DNA of 39,744 nucleotides from an uncultured Opitutia bacterium (lineage in GTDB: Bacteria; Verrucomicrobiota; Verrucomicrobiia; Opitutales; Opitutaceae). The notes beneath the pieces were generated by a model. It saw only the letters and a list, made by a program, of their open reading frames with translations, ran no database searches and was not told the origin of the DNA. Numbering within the stretch: the first letter of the stretch is position 1; each line of letters starts with the position of its first letter. The position numbers were made by a program, and so were the translations under genes. This document shows, one piece after another, positions 1 through 8,778 of this stretch. The stretch covers positions 1-39,744 of the forward strand of contig CAIRTK010000025.1 in the NCBI GenBank assembly GCA_903881475.1, read 5' to 3'.

Positions 1-1
1 A

Positions 2-94
2 TACAACCGCGACTGGCGCCTCGAAAAGCTCCGCTACAGGAGCCCGCTCGAAGCCCGCCGCGACCACCAGAAATCTACCCTCTTAGCCGCCTGA
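2..94 (+). CDS. C-terminal end of an IS3-like (rve) transposase, partial
   Basis: The last 30 residues of a gene that begins left of the window, ending in TGA at 92-94. The residues YNRDWRLEKLRYRSPLEARR match the usual end of IS3-type OrfB integrases, a YN..R....L.Y.SP.E pattern that closes the DDE domain. Only the tail is visible, so it cannot be said whether the copy is intact. The family call rests on this short motif and on the IS-end-like sequence that follows. Confidence 0.55.
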   Translation, partial: YNRDWRLEKLRYRSPLEARRDHQKSTLLAA

Positions 95-100
95 TTAACC

Positions 101-136
101 TTTGTCTTGTGTCCAGACAACCGGTGCCGACACAGT
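101..136. mobile_element. Probable right terminal sequence of the IS3-like element
   Basis: Directly after the transposase stop lies a short hairpin (ttgtct 102-107, agacaa 115-120) followed by GGTGCCGACACA. IS3-family elements usually end within some tens of bases of the orfB stop in a sequence of this style. The left end is outside the window, so the inverted-repeat match cannot be checked and the boundary is approximate. Confidence 0.35.
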
Positions 137-285
137 GCGTTGAATCGCAGCAGATCCGTTCGGCGGTCGAGCCAGGCTTGCGTGGTTCCAGGGGCGAAAA
201 ATGCCGCCCGCCGCCAAGGAGGGGAAATTTTCGCTCGGGGGAAGTTCAAGAATTTTGTGCAAGCCCAAAATAGTCTAAAAATTCA

Positions 286-363
286 CGTGATTTTGCCCAT
301 AAACCTATTGACGCCCAAAATCACGGGACCAATAGGTTGTGGTCGCAGCGGTGCCCGACCACA
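286..363 (+). promoter_or_regulatory. Structured leader with three overlapping inverted repeats upstream of nrdB
   Basis: Most of the 376-base gap before nrdB has no coding character, but this part is dense in inverted repeats. Arms 286-295 (cgtgattttg) and 316-325 are perfect complements. Arms 302-310 (aacctattg) and 330-338 are perfect complements, and the first of these lies inside the loop of the previous pair. Arms 338-345 (tgtggtcg) and 356-363 are perfect complements with a 10-base loop. The first two stems could form a pseudoknot or compete. A role in controlling nrdBA is inference; no NrdR-box-like sequence was recognised. Confidence 0.5.
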
Positions 364-470
364 TCCTGTTGTGGTTAACAACGCGTCAGTAAGTTCCAGC
401 ATCTTTAGTTCGCTTCGCCTTCCCGCGCGTCAAAAACACCCTCATATCCCTCCCATTCCCCTTCGTTCCC

Positions 471-1556
<1,086 letters not shown>

Positions 1557-1728
1557 GAATTATCCGCCTGTCGCGTCGGCTTTCCCGCACTGCCGCCTAG
1601 TTTTCACTAGTCCTCATCCCGTTCCGGGCCGGTGCTGATGCCCCTTTTGGGCTGCGCGCCGGCTCTGCTGTTTATCTTCTTCGCCCATCCCTCTATTTGT
1701 TTCAATTCAGTTACATCTTTCCCGTTCC

Positions 1729-4700
1729 ATGAGCAATCCCTCCCTGGCGCACGATCTGGCCCTCAAGCGCACCGTCCACACTCCGGTTGATCAGAAGCCC
1801 CACTACGCTTGGCGCGATGTCGTCGCCGCCGAAGCCATCGAGGTTCCCGCCATCATCCTGCTCTGCCCGCACGGCGAGGAGCGCTTCGTGCTCGCCGAGG
1901 TTGCCGACACGCTCGGCAAGGCCCTGACCAATGTCTGCCTCGCCCGCGGGGAGAAGGATATCTTCAACGATACCAACCGCGCCTGGCTCGCCCGCATCTG
2001 CCGCGAGGTCGCCGGCAATCTCGCCGAACTCGCCCGTACGCAGACGCCGCTCCGCCTCTCGCTCAACTCTCTTTACGAGCTCATCGAGAAGACCCTCGTC
2101 GACAACAACGCCTACTTCGTCGCGAAGAGCCTCCTCCTCAACCGCGCCCGCAAGATTTCCATCGACCGCGAGGCCGCCGCGCAATCCACCCTGCGCGTCA
2201 TCCGCCGCAACAACCAGGTCGTCCCTTGGAGCGACCAGAAGGTTGAGATCGCCGTCCGCAAGACCTTCCTCTCCCTCCAGCGCGACTCCGCCCCGGCCGT
2301 CGCCCTGACCAAGGCCGTCTCTGAGCGCGTCCATTCCTCCAAGCAGTCTTTTGTCCACATCGAGGAAATCCAAGACATGGTCCAGGAGGAGCTGATGAAG
2401 TCCGGGCACTTCAAGGTCGCCGAGGCCTACATCCTCTTCCGCGCCCAGCGCAGCGCCGCCCGTGATGCCGGCATCGATACGCCTTCCGAGGCCCCGTTCG
2501 CCACCAACACGATCGTGGACAGCCCCGCGCAGTCCGCCCTCATCGTCGTCAAGAAATCCAACGGCGAGAATGTCTTCTGGGATGGCGCCGACCTCCGCAA
2601 GCGCATCGAGTTCGCCCAGATCGGCCTCGATCTCTGCCTCTCCACCGATGAGATCGAAGCCGAGCTCCGTCGCTCCGTTTACGACCAGATTTCCCAGAAG
2701 GACCTCGATTCGACCATCATCCTCAACTCGAAGACGCTGATCGAGCGCGACGCTGACTTTGCCAAGTTCGCCGGCCGCATCCAGCTCACCTACATCTACG
2801 AGGAAATCCTCGGCTGGGACATCACGCGCGACGGCATCGGCGCCCTGAAGTCCGCCCATCAGCGGGCCTTCAAGAAGTACCTGGAGCACGGCGTCGCCAT
2901 CAAGCGCCTCAATCCCCGCCTTCTCGAGTACGACCTCACCAAGCTCGGCGCCGTGCTCGATCCCTCCGCGGACCTCGAGTTCGACTTCCTCGGCATCCAG
3001 ACTCTCTACGACCGCTACCTCATCGTGGACAAGACCGCCAAGCCCTCGCGCCGCCTTGAGACGCCCCAGTTCTTCTGGATGCGGGTTTCCATGGGTCTTT
3101 TCATCGATGAGCAGGGCGACCGCGAAAGCCGCGTCACCGCGCTTTACGACCTCTACAAGTCCCGCCGCTTCTGCTCCAGCACGCCGACGCTCTTCAATTC
3201 CGGCACACTCCACTCGCAGCTCAGCTCCTGCTACCTCTACTACGTCGATGACTCCATCGAGGGTATCATGCTCCGCGGCATCGCCGAAAACGCCTTCCTC
3301 TCGAAGTGGGCCGGCGGCCTTGGCGGCTCCTGGACCGCCGTGCGCGGCACCGGCGCCTACATCGGCGGCACCAATGGCGAGTCCCAGGGTGTCATTCCCT
3401 TCCTGAAGCTTCACAACGACCAGCTCGTCGCCGTCAACCAGGGCGGCAAGCGCAAGGGCTCCGGCTGCGCCTACCTCGAGACCTGGCACAACGACATCAC
3501 CGAGTTCCTCGAGCTGCGCAAGAACACCGGCGACGACCGCCGCCGCACGCACGAAATGAACGCGGCCAACAGGATCCCCGACCTGTTCATGAAGCGCATG
3601 GAGGCCCGCCAGTCCTGGACCCTCTTCCGCGCGAACCAGACCAAGGATCTCCACGAGTTGTATGGCAAGAAATTCGAGGAAGCCTATATCCGCTACGAAC
3701 AGCTGGCCGAACAGGGCAAGATCTACGGCCAAAAAATCGACGCCCTCGAGCTCTGGAAGAAGATGCTCTCGATGCTCTTCGAGACCGGCCACCCGTGGAT
3801 TACCTTCAAGGATGCCTGCAACATCCGCTCCCCGCAGGACCACGTCGGGGTCATCCATTCCTCCAACCTCTGCACGGAGATCACGCTCAACACCTCGAAC
3901 GACGAGACCGCCGTGTGCAACCTTGGCTCCGTCCTCCTCGACTCCCACCTGAAGCCCGACGGCTCCCTGGACCACGACAAGCTCCGGGCGACCATTCGCA
4001 TGGCGGTTCGTGCGCTCGACAACGTCATCGACATCAATTTCTACCCGACCGCCGCCGCCAAGACCTCCAACAGCCGCCACCGCCCGATCGGCCTCGGCGT
4101 CATGGGCCTGGCGCACGCCCTTTACCTTCGCGGCCATGCCTTCGCCTCCTCCGAGGCCGTCGAGTTCAACGACGAGGCCATGGAAGCCATCGCCTATTAC
4201 GCCTACGAGGCCTCCTCCGACCTCGCGGCCGAGCGCGGCACCTATTCTTCCTACAAGGGCTCCAAATGGGATCGCGGCCTCCTGCCTCAGGATACCATCG
4301 ATCTCCTCGAACAGGAGCGCGGCGTTCCCGTCGAGGTGCCCCGCGGCGGCAAGATGGACTGGGCTCCCGTCCGCGCGAAGATCGCGAAGCAGGGCATGCG
4401 CAACAGCAACGTCCTCGCCATCGCCCCCACGGCGACGATCTCCAACATCACGGCGACCTCGCCCTGCATCGAACCCACATACAAGAACCTCTTCGTCAAA
4501 TCCAACCTCTCCGGCGAGTTCATCGTCCTGAATCCCTTCCTCGTGAAGGACCTCAAGGCCCGCGGGCTCTGGAACCAGGAGATGATCGACAACCTCAAGT
4601 ACTTCGACGGCGAGCTGAGGGACATCCCCAACGTTCCCGCCGACCTGAAGGCGAAGTACCTCACGGCCTTCGATATCGACCACAAGTGGATCATCGATGC

Positions 4701-5079
4701 CGCCGCCCGCCGCCAAAAGTGGATCGACCAGTCCCAGTCGGTGAACCTCTGGATCAAGACTCCCGATCTGAAGACGCTCTCGCACATGTATCGTGCGGCG
4801 TGGCATACCGGTCTGAAGACGACCTATTATCTCCGCAGCCTCGGTGCCTCCAACATCGAGAAGGCCACGGTCTCCGTGAAGAAGGAGGTCCGCGGCGCCG
4901 TGAAGGAAGGCCGGGATGGCGGCCAGAATTCCGGCGACTCGGGCGGCACGCACAGCGTCGAGCAGGTCAAGGCCGATGCGGTGACCGCAGCGGCGAAGAA
5001 AACCTACACGGCCGAGGAAAAGACCGTCTGCAGCATCGAAGCCATGCGCAATGGCGGCGAGTGCGAGGCCTGCCAATAA
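1729..5079 (+). CDS. nrdA: Ribonucleoside-diphosphate reductase large subunit with repeated ATP cones
   Basis: Catalytic subunit that reduces NDPs to dNDPs, 1116 residues, well above the roughly 760 of E. coli NrdA. The extra length is N-terminal: a divergent ATP-cone-like stretch at about 30-145, a clearer cone from about 152 (LRVIRRNNQVVPW) to 245, and a third from about 270 (ALIVVKKSNG) to 362. The catalytic core follows: C501 (SSCYLYY) and C730 (AVCNLG) form the reducing pair, and N713, C715 and E717 (NLCTE) are the thiyl-radical site. The tail carries the redox pair C1112 and C1115 (GECEACQ). It lies 172 bp after nrdB with no terminator seen between, so co-transcription is likely. Gene order is nrdB-nrdA, and no nrdR or nrdI is visible nearby. 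The start follows pyrimidine-rich DNA. Confidence 0.97.
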   Translation: MSNPSLAHDLALKRTVHTPVDQKPHYAWRDVVAAEAIEVPAIILLCPHGEERFVLAEVADTLGKALTNVCLARGEKDIFNDTNRAWLARICREVAGNLAELARTQTPLRLSLNSLYELIEKTLVDNNAYFVAKSLLLNRARKISIDREAAAQSTLRVIRRNNQVVPWSDQKVEIAVRKTFLSLQRDSAPAVALTKAVSERVHSSKQSFVHIEEIQDMVQEELMKSGHFKVAEAYILFRAQRSAARDAGIDTPSEAPFATNTIVDSPAQSALIVVKKSNGENVFWDGADLRKRIEFAQIGLDLCLSTDEIEAELRRSVYDQISQKDLDSTIILNSKTLIERDADFAKFAGRIQLTYIYEEILGWDITRDGIGALKSAHQRAFKKYLEHGVAIKRLNPRLLEYDLTKLGAVLDPSADLEFDFLGIQTLYDRYLIVDKTAKPSRRLETPQFFWMRVSMGLFIDEQGDRESRVTALYDLYKSRRFCSSTPTLFNSGTLHSQLSSCYLYYVDDSIEGIMLRGIAENAFLSKWAGGLGGSWTAVRGTGAYIGGTNGESQGVIPFLKLHNDQLVAVNQGGKRKGSGCAYLETWHNDITEFLELRKNTGDDRRRTHEMNAANRIPDLFMKRMEARQSWTLFRANQTKDLHELYGKKFEEAYIRYEQLAEQGKIYGQKIDALELWKKMLSMLFETGHPWITFKDACNIRSPQDHVGVIHSSNLCTEITLNTSNDETAVCNLGSVLLDSHLKPDGSLDHDKLRATIRMAVRALDNVIDINFYPTAAAKTSNSRHRPIGLGVMGLAHALYLRGHAFASSEAVEFNDEAMEAIAYYAYEASSDLAAERGTYSSYKGSKWDRGLLPQDTIDLLEQERGVPVEVPRGGKMDWAPVRAKIAKQGMRNSNVLAIAPTATISNITATSPCIEPTYKNLFVKSNLSGEFIVLNPFLVKDLKARGLWNQEMIDNLKYFDGELRDIPNVPADLKAKYLTAFDIDHKWIIDAAARRQKWIDQSQSVNLWIKTPDLKTLSHMYRAAWHTGLKTTYYLRSLGASNIEKATVSVKKEVRGAVKEGRDGGQNSGDSGGTHSVEQVKADAVTAAAKKTYTAEEKTVCSIEAMRNGGECEACQ

Positions 5080-5107
5080 CCCGCGTCCCGCGTTTCCTCG
5101 ATTTTCA

Positions 5108-5135
5108 AAGCCCGCCTTTCCGGCGGGCTTTTTTT
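5108..5135 (+). terminator. Rho-independent terminator of nrdBA
   Basis: An 8-bp perfect stem (agcccgcc / ggcgggct) with a short loop is followed by a run of T, starting about 30 bases after the nrdA stop. It separates the reductase operon from the next gene. Confidence 0.9.
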
Positions 5136-5252
5136 GTGCGGTTCAGCCGGGCTGACGTTTGTCATCCCGACTCCCTCTTGGTGCAAGTTCTTGCCTTTTG
5201 TAGCGGGAAGACGACGGTTCGGGTCAAGCCAGCCGTTGCCCTCTCTATCGCC

Positions 5253-6176
5253 ATGCGTCTCCGGATTTTCTTTGCCCTTGGCTTTGCTTCCCTCGCGGCC
5301 GGCCAGGATCACGGGCCGTTTCACCCGGAAAGTGTCTTTGTTTCATTTTCCCCCGCTGGCGGCTGTGCCGAGGCCTGCATTACCGCGCTCAATGGCGCCA
5401 AGCGCACGGTATATGCCCAGGCGTATTCACTGACTTCGTCAGCGATTGCGAAGGCGTTTGTCGATGCCCGCAAGCGCGGCCTCGTGGTTGAGATGATTCT
5501 CGACAAGAGCCAGCGCACCGAGCGCTTCAGCGAGGCCGGCTTTGTGGTCAATGGCGGCGTTCCGCTGTACATCGACGCCCGCCATCCCGTGGCCCATAAC
5601 ACAGTGATCATCATCGATGGGGAGATCGTGATCACCGGCTCGTTCAACTTTACCCGGGCGGCCGAGGAAACCAATGCGGAGAATCTCCTGGTCCTGCGCG
5701 ACCCCGCCTTGGCGGCACGTTATTATCGGAACTGGCAGGAGCATCAGGCGCATTCGGAGTTGTTTGGGCCCGGAGCCGGTCCCGCCGTCGTCCCGGTCGT
5801 GAGGCCGGCTGGCAGCGTTCGGGTGGTGCGCGCTAATCCTCCGCGCTCGCCGATCAGCCTGGGTATCTCGGAGCGGTGGCATGACTACCCGGACTATATT
5901 GCCAACTTCAAGGCGACGGTGGAGGGCCACTGGCGGGAGGAGATGGCTGCCAGTGAACTCAGCCAGCCGCCGGGCAGTCGCCTGACGGTGAAGATTCTCT
6001 TGTCCGCGGATGGCAACGTCGCCCGGGTCATCAGTTTTGAAGGACCTGTGTCCGAGGAGGCCAAGGCCCTTTGCCAAAAAATCCTGACCGATGGGAATTC
6101 GTATGGCCGTTGGACCGAGCCCATGATCCGTGACTTGGGGTCTTCGCAGCAGATGGCGGTCAAGTTCACGTTCTGA
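5253..6176 (+). CDS. Secreted PLD/Nuc-like protein with variant HKD motif and TonB/TolA-like C-terminal domain
   Basis: 307 residues. The N-terminus (MRLRIFFALGFASLAAGQ) reads as a signal peptide, so a periplasmic or exported protein is likely. Residues about 25-165 resemble the single-HKD Nuc/PLD nucleases, including ITGSFNFTRAAEETNAEN. The core motif reads HNTVIIID where the family has HxKxxxxD: the lysine is threonine (codon ACA, one base from AAA). The segment from about 210 to the end (YIANFKATVEGHW, LTVKILLSADGNVARV, MAVKFTF) resembles TonB/TolA C-terminal domains. The reading frame extends far upstream inside nrdA, but only this ATG gives a signal peptide and lies beyond the terminator. 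Catalytic competence is doubtful given the missing lysine. Confidence 0.8.
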   Translation: MRLRIFFALGFASLAAGQDHGPFHPESVFVSFSPAGGCAEACITALNGAKRTVYAQAYSLTSSAIAKAFVDARKRGLVVEMILDKSQRTERFSEAGFVVNGGVPLYIDARHPVAHNTVIIIDGEIVITGSFNFTRAAEETNAENLLVLRDPALAARYYRNWQEHQAHSELFGPGAGPAVVPVVRPAGSVRVVRANPPRSPISLGISERWHDYPDYIANFKATVEGHWREEMAASELSQPPGSRLTVKILLSADGNVARVISFEGPVSEEAKALCQKILTDGNSYGRWTEPMIRDLGSSQQMAVKFTF

Positions 6177-6219
6177 GCCGGATCCTGCCGGCATGAGATG
6201 ACAGGGCCGCCAGTGGGAA

Positions 6220-6234
6220 TCGCGATGATCGCGA
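6220..6234. promoter_or_regulatory. Near-perfect palindrome, possible operator
   Basis: The sequence tcgcgatgatcgcga has perfect 7-bp arms around one central base. It lies between the PLD-like gene and the OpgC-like gene, about 130 bp before the latter. An operator role is a guess from symmetry alone. Confidence 0.25.
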
Positions 6235-6363
6235 AGAAGCAGTCCCATACCCTAATCCATGGTAGTGCCTGGTCGGTTCCTGGTTCCATTATGACCTTTC
6301 GCGGTAAAAATCTAGGGATCATAATTGGGAACTCCGGGACTCCCGCGCCAATCCAAGCGGGTG

Positions 6364-7554
6364 ATGTCTCACGATCCTGCCCGCGTGGTCACAGCCCCGT
6401 CGCCAGCCGTTGCCGCGGCGATTGGATCCGCGGGGCGGAGACCGGACATGGTTTCTGGCGGGGAATCCCCGCCGCGCGACCTGCGGCTCGATTCGCTGCG
6501 CGGCCTCATGCTCGTTGGCATGGCAGTCAACCACATCGCCAGCCCGCTCCGGTTGTTCACCGATCATCCGTTGGGCTATACCACCAGTGCCGAGGGCTTC
6601 GTGTTTGTTTCCGGACTGGTCGCCGGCTTGGTTTACACCCGGCGGCGTCAGCGCTACGGCCACGATGCCACCGTGCGCTCGAGCCGGCTGCGGGTGTGCA
6701 CCATCTACGGCTGCCATCTGGTGCTGATTCTCGGTCTGTTGCTGTGGACCAACGCCTTTGACGCGGTCACGGGTGCGCCGCCGGGAAATTCGCCGCAACT
6801 CATGCTGGACCACCCTTGGGCCGCGTGGCTGGGCGGGGTCCTGCTGGTCAACCAGCCGCCCTTGCTCGACATCCTGCCCATGTACGCGGGTTTCATGCTG
6901 CTGCTGCCGGGCCTGCTGGCTGCGCTTGATGCCCGGCGGTATCAGCTGGTCCTGTGCGTCAGTTTTGCCGGTTGGGTGGTGACCAACTTTTTCTGGCCGC
7001 TGGTGCCCCTGATTTTCGGCGTGGTGCAGATGGGCGCCTTCAACTGGGGTGCCTGGCAGTTGCTTTTTGTGCTCGGAGTGACCTTTGGTCATGCCAGTGC
7101 GACGGGGCGCTCGCTGCTGCCGCGGTGGTCTCTCCGCCTGGTACTGCCGGCGCTGGCCCTTTGCACGTATTGCTTCCTGGTCCGTCACTGGTATCTGCCG
7201 GCGCCTTTCGCCGGGTTTGCCGATTGGGTGAACAAGAACAACTTGGCCCCTGCGCGGCTGCTCGACACGCTCGCGCTCTTCTTCCTCGTCCATCTGGCCT
7301 TCGTACGCTGGCCGCGGCTGTTCTTCTGGCCGTCACTGGCCTTGCTTGGCCGTCACTCACTCGTCGTGTTTTCGGTGCACGTGGCGATGGCCTACGTGCT
7401 CTTCGCCTTTCCGCAGTATGTGTCCTCAACCAATGTCCAGACCTGGCTGGGCACGGCGATCATGCTCGGCATCCTATTCCTGGTCGCACAGGTGTGCGAG
7501 CGTACCGGGACCAGAGTCGTCCACGAAGCCCGGCGCAGCAACGTGCCGGCGTGA
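6364..7554 (+). CDS. OpgC-like multi-pass membrane protein (acyltransferase-3 related)
   Basis: 396 residues with about ten hydrophobic segments. The N-terminal part RDLRLDSLRGLMLVGMAVNH and the following GFVFVSGLVAGLVY match OpgC-family proteins, membrane proteins that in Proteobacteria succinylate periplasmic glucans and are related to acyltransferase-3 enzymes. The real substrate here is unknown. The ATG at 6364 is preferred; a TTG at 6325 would add 13 unremarkable residues and a GTG at 6361 is adjacent. No glucan-synthesis (opgG/opgH) neighbours are present, so a surface-glycan role is inference from the family. Confidence 0.8.
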   Translation: MSHDPARVVTAPSPAVAAAIGSAGRRPDMVSGGESPPRDLRLDSLRGLMLVGMAVNHIASPLRLFTDHPLGYTTSAEGFVFVSGLVAGLVYTRRRQRYGHDATVRSSRLRVCTIYGCHLVLILGLLLWTNAFDAVTGAPPGNSPQLMLDHPWAAWLGGVLLVNQPPLLDILPMYAGFMLLLPGLLAALDARRYQLVLCVSFAGWVVTNFFWPLVPLIFGVVQMGAFNWGAWQLLFVLGVTFGHASATGRSLLPRWSLRLVLPALALCTYCFLVRHWYLPAPFAGFADWVNKNNLAPARLLDTLALFFLVHLAFVRWPRLFFWPSLALLGRHSLVVFSVHVAMAYVLFAFPQYVSSTNVQTWLGTAIMLGILFLVAQVCERTGTRVVHEARRSNVPA

Positions 7555-7704
7555 CCCTGACATTGCCGCAAAATGCGGTGGGATCACGGGCCGGTGTAGC
7601 TCCCGGCGCCGGCGTGCTGGTAAAAATCCGGTAAGAAAGCCGCTTCGCCGCGATCCTCGGCGGAAATGCGGCCGCATTTGGAGTTGAAGGCGAGGGCATG
7701 GTCC

Positions 7705-8661
7705 ATGCTCATGGGGGCCGACATGGAATCCTCCGACACCCGCCCCATCTTCCAGCAGATGTGGGCCACGCCGAAATACCCGGAGGTGCTCCTTCGTCTG
7801 CGCCAGCTCGTCAATGGCAGCCAGAAGTGCGGGCCCTACCCGGGGTTGCGGTGGATCGGGGTGGAGGACGATCTCATCCATCGGGCCAAGCCCCAGGACC
7901 TGGAGGACGCGGCCCGCGAAATTGGGAAGGTCAACGGCCCGGTCGCGGGAAAATATGCCCAGGAGCTCGCCAGTTCATATTTATCATCGCAGCTCATGCC
8001 ATTGGAGGATGCCGAGGGCAACGAGGGCTACTGGTACTCGGCGGTCGGGGCGATCATCCTTGAGCCCGGCCCGGCTTCCTACCCGAGCATCCGGCTCACC
8101 GAGGGCGCGATGGCCGGCATACAACAGGCGTTTCGCGCCTACTTCGAAGGGCAGGGGGAGGTGCTCTGTGTCATCTCGCCCGTGACCCTCCCCGTGGGTT
8201 TTCTCAAGCAATGCGGCCCGGGCATTTCGCGGCATATCCTGTACACGGCGGACATCCTGCAAAACAGCGAGAAGGGCATCACGGAGGATCACGGCCCGCG
8301 GGTGTTCGCCCGGGCGATCTTCGGCGTGCCTCCGCAATATCCGCCTTCGACCGATGTCGCGGAGCTGGAAAAGGCGGGCGCCTATCACGAACCCTGCCTG
8401 CCGGAACACACCCATGTGCTGCCCTTTCTGGTGTCGATGACCCGGATGGGCGACACGGCGGCCATCAAATGGGCGACCCAGCTTTTCCGGGAGAACAAGG
8501 AGACGGCCGAGGCAAAGACGCTGCTGCTCACCGCGGTTGCGACGGAAATATTCAACATCAACCCGCAGATCTTCGGCCAGCTGGAGATCTATCCCGATGT
8601 GCTCTTTTTTTCAGGCAGCACGCTGCCTGGAGGTCGCAAGCCGGAAAGTGCCAAGGCCTGA
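7705..8661 (+). CDS. Protein of unknown function, about 320 residues
   Basis: A soluble protein I do not recognise, with no signal peptide or membrane segment. Composition is normal for the genome and the gene lies on the same strand as its neighbours. Features: an acidic, proline-containing middle, the phrase QCGPGISRHILYTADIL, and a helical C-terminal third containing FLVSMTRMGDTAAIKWATQL, which suggests a scaffold-like or regulatory fold, not a known catalytic site. The start is uncertain between ATGs at 7705, 7711 and 7723. A GAGG-like sequence about nine bases before 7705 favours that one. The 150 bases before it show no other gene. Confidence 0.6.
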   Translation: MLMGADMESSDTRPIFQQMWATPKYPEVLLRLRQLVNGSQKCGPYPGLRWIGVEDDLIHRAKPQDLEDAAREIGKVNGPVAGKYAQELASSYLSSQLMPLEDAEGNEGYWYSAVGAIILEPGPASYPSIRLTEGAMAGIQQAFRAYFEGQGEVLCVISPVTLPVGFLKQCGPGISRHILYTADILQNSEKGITEDHGPRVFARAIFGVPPQYPPSTDVAELEKAGAYHEPCLPEHTHVLPFLVSMTRMGDTAAIKWATQLFRENKETAEAKTLLLTAVATEIFNINPQIFGQLEIYPDVLFFSGSTLPGGRKPESAKA

Positions 8662-8778
8662 GCCCGGCCCGTCGGTCGGTGATCCGCTGCGATGGAAGCA
8701 CGTCGCGGGTTGCGATTAACCGCATGAATGCGTGGATTGACCGCGGGCGGATGCCGCGGCAATTTCGCTCGCTCACCC

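Noticed and set aside
1711-5076. Open frame of about 1100 codons on the minus strand
   Set aside because: It is the antisense of nrdA; high GC and codon bias keep it open. Its composition (Gly, Val, Leu, Asp, His runs) does not look like protein and no family motif is seen.
3306-5252. Plus-strand frame that joins an nrdA shadow to the PLD-like gene
   Set aside because: It overlaps nrdA in another frame and is Arg/Pro-rich; only the part from the ATG at 5253 has a signal peptide and a domain.
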